Both the position numbers and the translations under genes were made by a program. DNA of 48,755 bases. Source: Kiritimatiellia bacterium. Its GTDB lineage: Bacteria; Verrucomicrobiota; Kiritimatiellia; RFP12; UBA1067. The notes under the pieces are model-generated. The model saw nothing but the letters and a program-made list of their open reading frames with translations. It had not been told where the DNA came from and ran no database searches. Positions 24,886 through 33,874 of this stretch are shown one piece after another; within the stretch, counting starts at the first letter, position 1; each line of letters begins with the position of its first letter. The stretch is taken from the NCBI GenBank assembly GCA_027858965.1, contig JAQIBS010000252.1, positions 1 through 48,755 of the forward strand. The letters run 5' to 3'.

Positions 24886-25529
24886 ATTAAAACTTGTCTA
24901 ACTCGTTCAACTATATCATTAATCACACCAAATCCATCGATTCTCTTTAAAACGCCACGGGCGCTGTAAAAATCAATCAAAGGAACTGTCTGCACTTTAT
25001 ATACTGCCAAACGGTTTTTCACTGTTTCCGGATTGTCATCTTTCCGAATCACCAATCCAGTCCCACATGCATCGCAAATACCATCCTTTACTGGACGTAT
25101 TGTTTTAATATGAAACCCCGCACCACACTTCGGACATGTACGCCGTCCTGCGATACGCTCAAATAAAATCTCATCTGCTACTTCCATTAACACAGTTGCC
25201 TGCAGCTCAGCGTCGCTGCCCTCAATGACCTGATCCAAAATCTCGGCCTGCACAACCGTGCGGGGGAAACCATCAAGTAGCAACGTGCACTCCCCCTTAA
25301 CATCCGCAATATAATCTTTAATCATATCGGCAATGACCTGGTCCGGGACCAGCTCCCCGCGCTTCATGAAATCCTCAGCCGCTAAACCAGCCAGTGTTTG
25401 GCGTTTCACGGCATCCCGCAGTAACTCACCACTAGACACATGCTTAAAGCCTGAGTTATGCGCCACCAAGCGGCCAGCAATAGTACCTTTACCGGAACCA
25501 GGAGCACCTAATAATATTACAATTTTCAT
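24882..25529 (-). CDS. adk: Adenylate kinase, zinc-LID type
   Basis: Interconverts ATP and AMP with 2 ADP. The product from the ATG at 25529 (MKIVILLGAPGSGKGT, P-loop) has 215 residues. The LID carries a Cys4 zinc site, CPKCGAGFH...CDACGTG. LLDGFPRTVVQAE is the family signature. It is the first gene of the ribosomal operon here; secY, its usual upstream neighbour, is absent. Confidence 0.97.
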   Translation of the reverse strand: MKIVILLGAPGSGKGTIAGRLVAHNSGFKHVSSGELLRDAVKRQTLAGLAAEDFMKRGELVPDQVIADMIKDYIADVKGECTLLLDGFPRTVVQAEILDQVIEGSDAELQATVLMEVADEILFERIAGRRTCPKCGAGFHIKTIRPVKDGICDACGTGLVIRKDDNPETVKNRLAVYKVQTVPLIDFYSARGVLKRIDGFGVINDIVERVRQVLI

Positions 25530-25639
25530 ACGGATTACTAATATTAGCAAAAGTGCTTATGCTCTTCAACCCCGGAAAGTGACTTTTTTGACTTTTTTTT
25601 GACTTTTTCAAAAAAAATGCCATCTTGCCGAATGTCTCG

Positions 25640-25905
25640 GTATAGGAGAATCCATGATAGGAGGGATCAATTCCGCATTTCCGCAGCGAATACTCAAACA
25701 AATTGAATGTACCACCGTAAAACTTGGAAGCCGCAACAACATGCTGCCCCGACTGCGCAATATTCATAACAGAAAAAGCGGATGCGGTCTGCCCGGCCGA
25801 AGTTGCAAGTGCGCCCACGCCACCTTCCAAGACAGCCATTTTCTTCTCAAAGGCCTCGACAGTCGGATTGGACATACGCGAATACATTTGCCCTGCAACA
25901 GATCT
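25640..25905 (-). pseudogene. Fragment of Cys/Met-metabolism PLP enzyme (metY-like)
   Basis: About 85 codons read VAGQMYSRMSNPTVEAFEKK, then MAVLEGGVGALATSAGQ and YGGTFNLFEYSLRKCGID, matching the N-terminal third of O-acetylhomoserine sulfhydrylase/cystathionine-synthase-type enzymes (family length about 430). There is no start codon upstream in frame and the PLP lysine region is missing; the frame then runs into low-complexity T/A-rich DNA. It is a dead remnant, lying at the point where the ribosomal operon has lost its usual upstream genes. Confidence 0.82.
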
Positions 25906-25992
25906 TTTACCCCAATTTTTTAATCAAAAAAACGTGAATAAAAAAAATAAAAAAATGAATGATAGTAGTACAGCTCGAATTCTACCTGATTT

Positions 25993-26892
25993 TCAAGAGT
26001 GCCTTTCTCTACGAAACTCCGATGGAGTAAGACCGGTTTCTTTCTTGAAATGGGTTGCGAAATGCTGAGATGAGGAGAAACCCAACTTGGAGGAAATCTG
26101 CAAAATGCTAGTTCCTGTAATATCCAGCATCTCTTTGGCACGCTTAATCCGACACCCCAGCAGGAAAGCATGCGGAGGCAACCCAGTGGTTTGTTTAAAA
26201 AGGGTTGTGAGCGCACTGGCAGAGAGGGAACATTTACGAGCAAGATCATCTATATGAAAAGGAAGCTCCGGGTGTGCCTGCATCTCCATCAGCAACGGCT
26301 CAATCCGGTCAGCATGCGACTCCCGTGACTGTATTTCACTAGCTTCAATTAATGCCAGAAGCAGTTCCATTGCGGTATTTTTCAACTCCAGACGCCTATG
26401 AGCCGTACCTGCTGGAAGAGTATCATAAAACATAAAAAAACGCTGAAAGGCCTGCCTCACCCGAGCCGTGCCATCAAAAAGGCGATGTGCAAAGCTACGC
26501 AATGCCTGATCAAGCCAGCGTGATTCATCTGGAGGAAGTCCAAGCAAACAGCCGCCCTCTGCCGGAAAGCGAAAGAACAGCCAGTACATCACGAGCCCCT
26601 TCGGATTGGTTCGCAACCGATGCCACTCATCCGGCTGCGAAACAAATATCTTCCCGGGCAGGAAGTCAAAGGTATGGCCAGCACTCTCAAAAACAAGTGA
26701 TCCTCTTTGACAGAATGAGACTTCCAGACAGCCGGGATGCACATGCTCGGTGGTGGATTTTCTTGCCTTTTTATAGTGGCTACACCCCAGAACAGGAATA
26801 CAGGGAAGCCCCTCGGGTTCAAGGTTCAAGGTGCGCCTCTCCGGGGTGTCCACATAATAGTCAGCGGAAACAATCTCTTTATTACTTTCCAT
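25993..26892 (-). CDS. AraC-family transcriptional regulator
   Basis: 299 residues: a cupin-like sensor (about 45-130, with EHVHPGCLEVSFCQRG and LPGKIFVSQPDEWHRL) and two C-terminal helix-turn-helix motifs (IDDLARKCSLSASALTTLFKQ and ILQISSKLGFSSSQHFATHFKK). Such regulators usually sense sugars. The target is unknown: the nearest metabolic gene is the lipoprotein at 27917-29479, and the adjacent gene is a second map. Confidence 0.88.
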   Translation of the reverse strand: MESNKEIVSADYYVDTPERRTLNLEPEGLPCIPVLGCSHYKKARKSTTEHVHPGCLEVSFCQRGSLVFESAGHTFDFLPGKIFVSQPDEWHRLRTNPKGLVMYWLFFRFPAEGGCLLGLPPDESRWLDQALRSFAHRLFDGTARVRQAFQRFFMFYDTLPAGTAHRRLELKNTAMELLLALIEASEIQSRESHADRIEPLLMEMQAHPELPFHIDDLARKCSLSASALTTLFKQTTGLPPHAFLLGCRIKRAKEMLDITGTSILQISSKLGFSSSQHFATHFKKETGLTPSEFRRERHS

Positions 26893-26966
26893 AAACCGAT
26901 TCCCCGCTGTTCAGATGTCTATCATATTCCTTCATTAAATTTCCCCTGATAATTTGTACTACTATC

Positions 26967-27707
26967 TTAGTGGAAGGTGAGAACCTTATTGCCTCTTTCT
27001 GTAATAAAAACCATGTGCTCGCAACGGGAAGACAGTTTGCCATCACGGGTCCGGGCATCCCAGCCTCGGGTAATTACCCCCCGGCTCCCCTGGTTGATCA
27101 TAGGCTCTATGCAGAAAATCATTCCAGGTTTCAACTCCATCCCCTTGTGCGGGGTGCCATAGTTTGCAACCATTGGGTCCTCATGCATATCCAGACCGAT
27201 AAAATGTCCTGTATAGTTTCTCACCACAGAGTAGCTGTTACTTTCCGCATGACTCTGAATGGCAAAACCGACATCCCCCAGAGTATTTCCAGGCATGGCG
27301 GCTTTGATTCCTCGACTCAGGCATTCCTCGGTAACCGACATCAGGCGAGAGGCCTCTTTGGAAATTTTTCCCACTCCGATGGTTTTGGAACAGTCTGCGA
27401 AGTAGCCATTTTTTTCAATCACGAGATCGATATCGATAATATCACCTTCCTGCAGTCGGGTTCCATCAGGAATTCCATGCGTAACCTGGTCATTGACTGA
27501 AAGGCAGGAGACGGCGGGAAATCCTTCATAACCCTTGCAGGGACCAACAACCCCCATTCTATCTATTTCCGCTTCAATCATTGCATCAAGGGCAAAGGTA
27601 GACATTCCAGGACTTACCCATGAAAGGCTTTTCTGTAACAACCGGGAAATAAGTTCCGCCATTTTGGATATCTCGATAATCTCCTTCTGTGATTTAATCA
27701 TTCCCAT
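26967..27707 (-). CDS. map: Second methionine aminopeptidase (type I)
   Basis: 246 residues, clearly diverged from the operon copy. The metal-binding set is present: IDIDLVIEKNGYFADCS (two Asp), GHFIGLDMHEDP (His), MIFCIEPMINQ (Glu) and SSRCEHMVFITE (Glu). It stands outside the ribosomal operon next to an AraC regulator. A spare or conditionally expressed map with altered substrate or metal preference is likely. Confidence 0.92.
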   Translation of the reverse strand: MGMIKSQKEIIEISKMAELISRLLQKSLSWVSPGMSTFALDAMIEAEIDRMGVVGPCKGYEGFPAVSCLSVNDQVTHGIPDGTRLQEGDIIDIDLVIEKNGYFADCSKTIGVGKISKEASRLMSVTEECLSRGIKAAMPGNTLGDVGFAIQSHAESNSYSVVRNYTGHFIGLDMHEDPMVANYGTPHKGMELKPGMIFCIEPMINQGSRGVITRGWDARTRDGKLSSRCEHMVFITERGNKVLTFH

Positions 27708-27916
27708 TATTTTTCTCTTTATTTTTTTCTGGTCTATTTTTTCGGCACACGGGTATCAAAGTCATATTGTGGCATTGCACAATTAGAGTTATTACCGAAT
27801 TTCCCCTGCTTTGATATGGATAGATCGTACAACTATTTCACCTCGTTATCAACCGTCATTCGTTTATTTATCCGGCATCAGCCGGATATCATCAACGAAA
27901 CTGAGATGCACCCCTC
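27708..27916. other. Intergenic region, nothing recognised
   Basis: A 209-bp gap between the second map and the lipoprotein gene. It is AT-rich, with no convincing ORF, terminator or repeat. Confidence 0.5.
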
Positions 27917-29479
27917 TTACAGTGGGTAGGCCCCTTCGATCGTACGCCCTTTAATGCTTAAAGCCATATTCGGGGATACCCCAACCGGATCAACAATTTC
28001 AAGATACAACCTGCCGTTTTTCGGCACCCCTGAAAACCGGTCCGTATGCCTTTTTGAACACGAGCTATCAACCACCCCCGGAGTAAGATTATCAGAGGGC
28101 AAGATCGTTCGCAGATCCAGCGATGAAACACCCGACCATATCTCTTTTCCGGATTCATCTTTGATAAAGAAGCGGATATCCCATACGTCATAGGTGGGAG
28201 TAAGTCCGATATTAAGCCAATTAATGGCAATTGATAAATTGCATCCCTCTCTTTCAACTTCAGCAGATGTAAAAAGATAGCGAAAGCCGATGATAGAATA
28301 GGCCTGGTGAAACTGATCAAGCGCCGGTTGATCTTTAAGAATGGTATATGTGGTCGGATTTGTTACAGATTTCCCGGCCCCGGTCGAAACATTGCAATTG
28401 CGCACAACAGCGGGGTGCATGTAGTTCACCTGCTGCATCAGACAGGAGTACGGATGAAAATCTCCCTTTGGGTAGGTCTGCCCCGGCTCTCCGATCAACG
28501 GCGCAACCTTCCAGCGATCACGAATGAGCTCATACATCCTGACGCCATCTTTCTCATATTTATTTGAGGGATAATAGATCTTCTGAAAATAGCTCGATCG
28601 TTCATCCCAGCCCCAGTTATCACGAAAGATTCCAAACAGCCCCGCTTCATTCTTTGTAGTCAGCAGATGAAAGTGATAATCTTTGAGCGAATCGTATAGA
28701 GAGGGCACATATACCATTCCATTGGTAGGAACTAGAATACGAATCTTCGACAGATTTCGGGCAAAGGAATCGGCAAATTGAATCAGACATGCCGAGTTGG
28801 CGGGAATCAGCTTTTTGGGATAGGCGCCCTCGCCCCAGAAGCCGAAATGACGCATTTCAATATATCGGATCATCTTCCGACGCTGAACCGTTTTCCCATC
28901 CACAGTCAATGGTTGTTCCAGATACTCGGCAAACGCCTTCAATAGAGCATTATAGCGCTCAAAAAAATAGGAATTTTCGAAATTGGGCTCCCAGCGAGTC
29001 AGTTTATGATAGCGAACTTCATATTTGATATCCTTCTGCGGACTTTTCTGCAGGGCCTCATGAACATAAGCAGGATAAGCACACAATGCCCCGTCAATTT
29101 TGGGTCCGCTGCTGTCACTCGTCAAAAAACACCCGATCGTCAGTTTCTGTCCATACTTGATGCAATACTCAAAATTCCTGTCCATTTTTTCAAAGAGGTA
29201 CTTGCCCTCTTCCATCTCATAATCCGTCCATTTGACTCGAATCATAGAGTTCACGGAATAATCGCTGACACGTACCGCATATTTTACAAGGTTGGTCAGA
29301 CCATCCTTTTCCCCGCCATGCCAGACCTCAGTACCGGCCCCCGCGTTCTGAATGGCCCCCTGCGTAACAGGTATAATTTCGGGGGTTATAGTTCTCCGCA
29401 CAACCTTTCCATTTTTAACAAAAGCACATGAAGTTACGCTCAACAACAACAAAAGTGTGAAAAATGATCTTACTCGCAT
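27917..29479 (-). CDS. DUF4832-like TIM-barrel lipoprotein
   Basis: About 520 residues from the ATG near 29479. A signal peptide with a lipobox (LLLLLSVTSC) predicts a lipid-anchored protein. The body resembles DUF4832/DUF4874 proteins, which have a glycosidase-type TIM barrel (SMIRVKWTDYEMEEGKYLFEKMD, then IEMRHFGFWGEGAYPKK) and a C-terminal beta-sandwich. The family is often next to polysaccharide-degradation genes; catalytic activity is unproven. The longer frame (to 29545) has no ribosome binding site. Confidence 0.72.
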   Translation of the reverse strand: MRVRSFFTLLLLLSVTSCAFVKNGKVVRRTITPEIIPVTQGAIQNAGAGTEVWHGGEKDGLTNLVKYAVRVSDYSVNSMIRVKWTDYEMEEGKYLFEKMDRNFEYCIKYGQKLTIGCFLTSDSSGPKIDGALCAYPAYVHEALQKSPQKDIKYEVRYHKLTRWEPNFENSYFFERYNALLKAFAEYLEQPLTVDGKTVQRRKMIRYIEMRHFGFWGEGAYPKKLIPANSACLIQFADSFARNLSKIRILVPTNGMVYVPSLYDSLKDYHFHLLTTKNEAGLFGIFRDNWGWDERSSYFQKIYYPSNKYEKDGVRMYELIRDRWKVAPLIGEPGQTYPKGDFHPYSCLMQQVNYMHPAVVRNCNVSTGAGKSVTNPTTYTILKDQPALDQFHQAYSIIGFRYLFTSAEVEREGCNLSIAINWLNIGLTPTYDVWDIRFFIKDESGKEIWSGVSSLDLRTILPSDNLTPGVVDSSCSKRHTDRFSGVPKNGRLYLEIVDPVGVSPNMALSIKGRTIEGAYPL

Positions 29480-29710
29480 ATTATTATTCCTCTGTGTAAG
29501 TCTATTAAATCGGTGAATATCTTTCGATCTGAATGTAAAAGTCATAACCGTAAAATGTAGAGTTGCTTCTCAGAAGCAATTTTGGCGGCAAATCTCCTTT
29601 CCGATAGCTAGGCATAATGCAATCGAAAAGCTCCGCATAATCTCTGAATATAAACAAATTCCGATCGCCCTTCGCAAATGACAATGTAACGTTTCATCAA
29701 TCAGGCTCCT

Positions 29711-30994
29711 TTAAATCGAAGGATGCGGCACACCGGAATAAAATCCATCAAGGTACTGCTTGCGAAAATTAGTTACATTGCGAACATCCATTCCATCTTC
29801 TTTGAAATCAACAATTCGCTTAATCATTGAGCCTGTCTTCAATGTCTTACGGATGATCGCTACTTCCGACACCCGCAATATCGAATCATCAAGAATGTCC
29901 GTATTGTGGGTTGTAAAAACGAGCTGAGCACCTTTGGTATTATACCGCTTATCTTTAAACAAACGAATCAGCTCACGCAACAAGAGCGGATGAAGGGAAC
30001 AATCCAGCTCATCGGCAAAAAGGACATGACCTCCTTTAAGTGCAAACAGCATAGTTCCAATCAACCCTGCAATACGAATAGTACCTTCAGATTCCTCATC
30101 CATAAAATCAAATGGCACATCGTTCCCATTCAAGTTTGTGTGATGAGACACTATATTAATAGCTTCATAACTGTTTCTATCAAGCAGTTTTCCAGAAAAA
30201 CGCATATTAGCGGGAGGTTCTTTGTATTGTTCTACCTCTTCTCGCTTAATTTCAATATTCTTGATATCAATATCGAGTTTACGCACGAGATCAACTATTT
30301 CCGCCAATGCTTTTTCTTGGTCTCCATCAAAGTAATGCTTCAGATTATCTACCGAAGATGGCAGAGATATGTCGTTATCCAGAAGGATCATAAATTTCAG
30401 ATCCATATAACTATAAACATTCAATAAATCACGGTTGAGGCCTTTATAATTCTTCCCTACTCGTGATAAAAATGTGAATGCTTGCCGATTCTGGCCATCT
30501 GAACATTCCACATCCAAAATGGATTGAAGCCTATCTTTTGAATAATTCTCTGTCTTGACCTGTTTTGAAAACTCACCTTTTAAATTTTCGACCTCAAATA
30601 AAGGTTTTCCATTTTTTAAAAGCTTTTCTTTGCGGATTCCATCCTTGCGATAATCAATTGAATAGGTAAATTGATCCTTATAAATGAAAAACTCAATATC
30701 AAAAATCGTTGTTTCGCTATCATCATGTAGTTTGTTTAGCTCGCAGTAGTTAATAACATTATTCAATACTGCATTTCGGAAAGTACTCAGTGCACGAATT
30801 ACATTCGTTTTTCCTGATGCGTTAGCCCCAAACAAAGCAAGACAAGGGACAATACGATCTCCTTTTGGAACTTCAACAAAGGGAAGCATGTCCGATGACT
30901 TATATCCATTAGGTGCCTTGCCCTCCGCAAAACGAAAGTCAACGGTCATATCCAGAATAGACCGGAAATTCCTGATTCTAAATGTTGAAATCAT
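29711..30994 (-). CDS. AAA15/COG1106 ATPase (RloA/AbiLi-like)
   Basis: 427 residues, an ABC/SMC-like ATPase. Walker A is GANASGKTN (about 57-65). The C-terminal half has a signature-like ESEGTIRIAGLI, Walker B HVLFADELDCSLHP (about 320) and the H-loop LVFTTHNTDIL. Such proteins usually work with an RloB-type nuclease in abortive infection; no RloB gene is adjacent. AGGAG lies 8 nt upstream of the ATG. It marks the left end of the accessory island. Confidence 0.85.
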   Translation of the reverse strand: MISTFRIRNFRSILDMTVDFRFAEGKAPNGYKSSDMLPFVEVPKGDRIVPCLALFGANASGKTNVIRALSTFRNAVLNNVINYCELNKLHDDSETTIFDIEFFIYKDQFTYSIDYRKDGIRKEKLLKNGKPLFEVENLKGEFSKQVKTENYSKDRLQSILDVECSDGQNRQAFTFLSRVGKNYKGLNRDLLNVYSYMDLKFMILLDNDISLPSSVDNLKHYFDGDQEKALAEIVDLVRKLDIDIKNIEIKREEVEQYKEPPANMRFSGKLLDRNSYEAINIVSHHTNLNGNDVPFDFMDEESEGTIRIAGLIGTMLFALKGGHVLFADELDCSLHPLLLRELIRLFKDKRYNTKGAQLVFTTHNTDILDDSILRVSEVAIIRKTLKTGSMIKRIVDFKEDGMDVRNVTNFRKQYLDGFYSGVPHPSI

Positions 30995-31206
30995 AATAAA
31001 TGCTCCTATTTATTCTTCATATTCGAGTATTAATGTAATACATCTCGTCAAAATATGCAAGATAAACAGTTTTTTTGTTTATATTTAAATTATACACCTG
31101 CCTCGCTTATCTCCCCAACATCATCAAATTTAGAAGATCATTGCCGGCGGCGGCTTTAATGATTCAAGCACATCATGCAATGCCCATATCTAAAATTACG
31201 TTCAAC
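30995..31206. other. AT-rich intergenic region
   Basis: A 212-bp gap. It contains ATAAACA-N7-TGTTTAT (near 31062-31082), a possible operator for the ATPase gene. No gene was seen. Confidence 0.35.
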
Positions 31207-31710
31207 TCACCGAATTCTGCCCCACTCAGATATTCGGCTCTCACAAATTGCCTTGGGAAGAAATGAGCCGGACTCTAACAGTGCTTGTAATTTTCTGATC
31301 GCACCATCAGGAGGAAGTAGACTCTCTTCAACCAAACGATCAAAAACCCATATTACCCCATAGACCTTAACACCCTCCCCTACGGCTGTTTTGCGTAATT
31401 TGGCATCACCCGACAGTAATATTGCTTCTTTTTTCAAAGCAATTATCAACGCTGAAGCATCCTCAATGCTGATATTATGTGTATCGCGCTTTTTACTTGC
31501 TGAAATCAATTCACTTGATGTTAATGACTCAACTATGATTAAACCCGCATCGACAAAAGAGTTAAAGACTCTCTTTTGTTCATCCTCTATTATTTCAAGC
31601 TGAACAAGGTCTGAAACGTAAGTCTGAATTCCCAACTTAAACCAGAGCCCAAGAAGGTCACTCTCAATGAGATCAATCAGAATATTTGCATCTTTGACCG
31701 CAACTTTCAT
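31207..31710 (-). CDS. PIN-domain protein, putative toxin
   Basis: 167 residues with PIN-type acidic residues: VKDANILIDLIES (first Asp), Glu in VQLEIIEDE, IEDASALIIALK (Asp) and LLSGDAKLRKTA (Asp). PIN toxins are Mg2+-dependent RNases that cut tRNA or mRNA. It starts 5 bases after the XRE-ImmA gene stop, so the two form a toxin-antitoxin-like pair. Confidence 0.78.
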   Translation of the reverse strand: MKVAVKDANILIDLIESDLLGLWFKLGIQTYVSDLVQLEIIEDEQKRVFNSFVDAGLIIVESLTSSELISASKKRDTHNISIEDASALIIALKKEAILLSGDAKLRKTAVGEGVKVYGVIWVFDRLVEESLLPPDGAIRKLQALLESGSFLPKAICESRISEWGRIR

Positions 31711-31715
31711 TCGTA

Positions 31716-32783
31716 TTAAACCACCATGCCTTGAAGTTCCTTGCGGAATGAATTCAAATCCTGCTTCAAAAGTGCAGCGCCTTTAGATAGTGTAATCCTC
31801 TCCTCTGCGACGGCTCGCCTGACTAACTGTTTGAAACGGGCGGGAGTTTCATCGCACATACAACACCCATCATCCGGTTCGCCTTTTTTGCGCCACCCGT
31901 GCTTGTTTGCATACTTGCAGAACTTCACATGCGTTTCATTAGAGATCATCTGAAGCTGTTTGGCACGCATCATTATACCCATCATGGAAACACCAAACAC
32001 ATCTTTAAGCTCCATTAGCTCACTTAATCCTATCCGGTGGCGAAACTTCCCAAACTCATAAACAAAAACCTCTTTTGGAAGTAAAAACGCTCCAGCAAAA
32101 CGGTATGCAATCTTCTCCTCAAGTTTTTCATCGTCGGGCATCGGCAAAATGATATGCGCAGCCTCATGTACACAGGTCATACGTTTACGAGGCTTATTAT
32201 CAATCTGCCCCAGAACAACAAACGGTCTACCATTCGCTTCCGCAGAGAATCCATCCATTTTTTGGTCCAGTTCCAACTCACAGACCTTAAAACCTTTGCG
32301 TTCCAGCAAACCAATCACGCTAGGAATTGGATCATCACCTAAATTCCATTTCTCGCGTAGTTTTTCGGCAAACTCATCCGCGTCTTCAGGGCTGGTAATT
32401 TTCCCAAACCGTGAAAATGGTGATTCATATGAAATAATATTGCCAGTCAGCTCCTCTGCTTCACAATATCTCTCAAAGAAATCCTGTGCCTGCTCTACAG
32501 CGGCTTTAACTTTTTTTCCTAATAAAGTAGATTTTTTGCGGTAACTGATTTCTCCAAGGTTAACCGTAAAGGGCCTAAAAAAGAAATCAGCCGGTTGCTG
32601 AACTGCCATAGCAACCGCAACCAGAATATCACTACCAGGTGACATCTCTCCTCGCTCATAGCGTGCCAGGGCATTATGAGAGACTTTGCCATCAGTTGCC
32701 ACAGCCAGTTCTCGCAGTGACCAACCCTTCATCGTCCGCGCCTGTTTGAGGCGCTCTCCGAACACATTATCCCCGCCGTTCAT
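31716..32783 (-). CDS. XRE-HTH / ImmA-type metallopeptidase fusion, putative antitoxin
   Basis: 355 residues. The N-terminal Cro-type HTH (FGERLKQARTMKGWSLRELAV, then VSHNALARYERGEMSPGSDIL) is followed by an IrrE/ImmA zinc protease with VHEAAHIILP (His-Glu-x-x-His about 206). Proteins of this COG2856 group degrade or release regulators on stress. The start at 32783 was chosen for a strong AAAGGAG 7 nt upstream. Paired with the PIN gene; the HTH probably binds the inverted repeat just upstream. Confidence 0.85.
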   Translation of the reverse strand: MNGGDNVFGERLKQARTMKGWSLRELAVATDGKVSHNALARYERGEMSPGSDILVAVAMAVQQPADFFFRPFTVNLGEISYRKKSTLLGKKVKAAVEQAQDFFERYCEAEELTGNIISYESPFSRFGKITSPEDADEFAEKLREKWNLGDDPIPSVIGLLERKGFKVCELELDQKMDGFSAEANGRPFVVLGQIDNKPRKRMTCVHEAAHIILPMPDDEKLEEKIAYRFAGAFLLPKEVFVYEFGKFRHRIGLSELMELKDVFGVSMMGIMMRAKQLQMISNETHVKFCKYANKHGWRKKGEPDDGCCMCDETPARFKQLVRRAVAEERITLSKGAALLKQDLNSFRKELQGMVV

Positions 32784-32800
32784 AAGTATACTCCTTTTCA

Positions 32801-32856
32801 TGTTTACATTTTTAACATTTACGGTTTATTTTGTAAACAACAGAGTGTATATTATA
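32801..32856 (-). promoter_or_regulatory. Promoter and operator of the XRE-ImmA/PIN pair
   Basis: TATAAT (minus strand, 32856-32851) is a consensus -10 box; no good -35 box was found at the right distance. TGTTTACA (32801-32808) and TGTAAACA (32832-32839) are perfect inverted half-sites in the predicted leader, a plausible autoregulatory operator for the Cro-type HTH. Confidence 0.5.
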
Positions 32857-32861
32857 GATAC

Positions 32862-32901
32862 AAAAAAGAGCCAACCCAGTGCTGACACACTAAGTTGGCT
32901 C
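32862..32901 (-). terminator. Rho-independent terminator of the RHH-GNAT-XRE-ImmA operon
   Basis: On the minus strand GAGCCAAC pairs with GTTGGCTC and is followed by six T. It lies 43 bp after the ImmA-like stop codon. Confidence 0.85.
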
Positions 32902-32943
32902 AAAGCCTCAGAATAAAGCTATAGAGCAAACAAATATTGGTAG

Positions 32944-33864
32944 CTAGAATAACTTCGGCATTAAAATGGACGTTGGCAATTTTTTTCTATATCGGCCAAG
33001 AGTAAGTGCGTCATATCCATTGAAGAAGGTTTCCATATAAAATTCGTGACGTGAACCATCACGCCCTTTCAAAACGACCTTTTTTTCTCCTAATGGACCT
33101 CTTCCTCGCCTACAATAACTCATGATTGTTGTGGTCATATGCTCAATAGATGGAAATTCAAACATTTCATTAAATGAACTTGAAGGAATTAAATGTCTAA
33201 AGTTCGGTTTGTCATTTGCGTAATCAGAAGGATGCTGACCTATTAATCCAAACATCGGATTGTCTTCTCCCATATATTCGATCATTCGCCACAGAGTTGT
33301 AGTAAACGTGTTCTCATATCTTTTCTTCAAAACTTGTGCTGATTTAATCGTTGGCTCAAAATCTTTGCACTCATGTTTGAAGCGATCAGTCATAAAGAGT
33401 AAAGAACCAGCAGCATAGTTAGCTTCAGTTTCAATTTTTTCCCGAACAGAAGGCGTGGGTGTTATATCATCATCGCCCAACATCATATCTCCATGCCAAG
33501 GTAATATATCATGTCCGATCTCATGTGCTTCCAACCAACGATGTTTTGGTTTTGGCACTTCGTCATCAATTAAGATACGTTTCCGATCAGGTAGGTATAA
33601 TGCTCTTAGGTCAAATCTTTTTACGGCATCACGTAATAGGGTTGGTCGCTTGATGATCTGCTTCCCAGCTCTTTTTAACCGACTAAACGCGACATTAAGT
33701 AAGCCATCTGACTCACCGCTAAAGAAACTCAAATCAAGTTCCAGTAACTCCCGAACTTCCTCTAGTCTTAGCGGTGGTTCGGGATTACCTAACTCTAATA
33801 ATAATCGATCAACTTTTGATTTAATGTCCTTTCGAACTCTGGGCTTGAGCACAAGTGCTTGCAT
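32944..33864 (-). CDS. ImmA/IrrE-type metallopeptidase
   Basis: 306 residues. LEAHEIGHDILPWH has the HExxH zinc site (about 114-118), and an acidic residue in IETEANYAAGSLLF is the likely third ligand. The N-terminal segment is helical and basic; the C-terminal third is unfamiliar. It starts 10 bases after the XRE gene stop and is the last gene of the operon. Confidence 0.8.
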   Translation of the reverse strand: MQALVLKPRVRKDIKSKVDRLLLELGNPEPPLRLEEVRELLELDLSFFSGESDGLLNVAFSRLKRAGKQIIKRPTLLRDAVKRFDLRALYLPDRKRILIDDEVPKPKHRWLEAHEIGHDILPWHGDMMLGDDDITPTPSVREKIETEANYAAGSLLFMTDRFKHECKDFEPTIKSAQVLKKRYENTFTTTLWRMIEYMGEDNPMFGLIGQHPSDYANDKPNFRHLIPSSSFNEMFEFPSIEHMTTTIMSYCRRGRGPLGEKKVVLKGRDGSRHEFYMETFFNGYDALTLGRYRKKLPTSILMPKLF

Positions 33865-33874
33865 TTCACATCCT

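Noticed and set aside
25489..25887. Intact gene of 132 codons at the metY fragment
   Set aside because: Only the first part matches the PLP family; the last third is read through T/A-rich DNA and the antisense-free part of adk upstream sequence, so it is a remnant.
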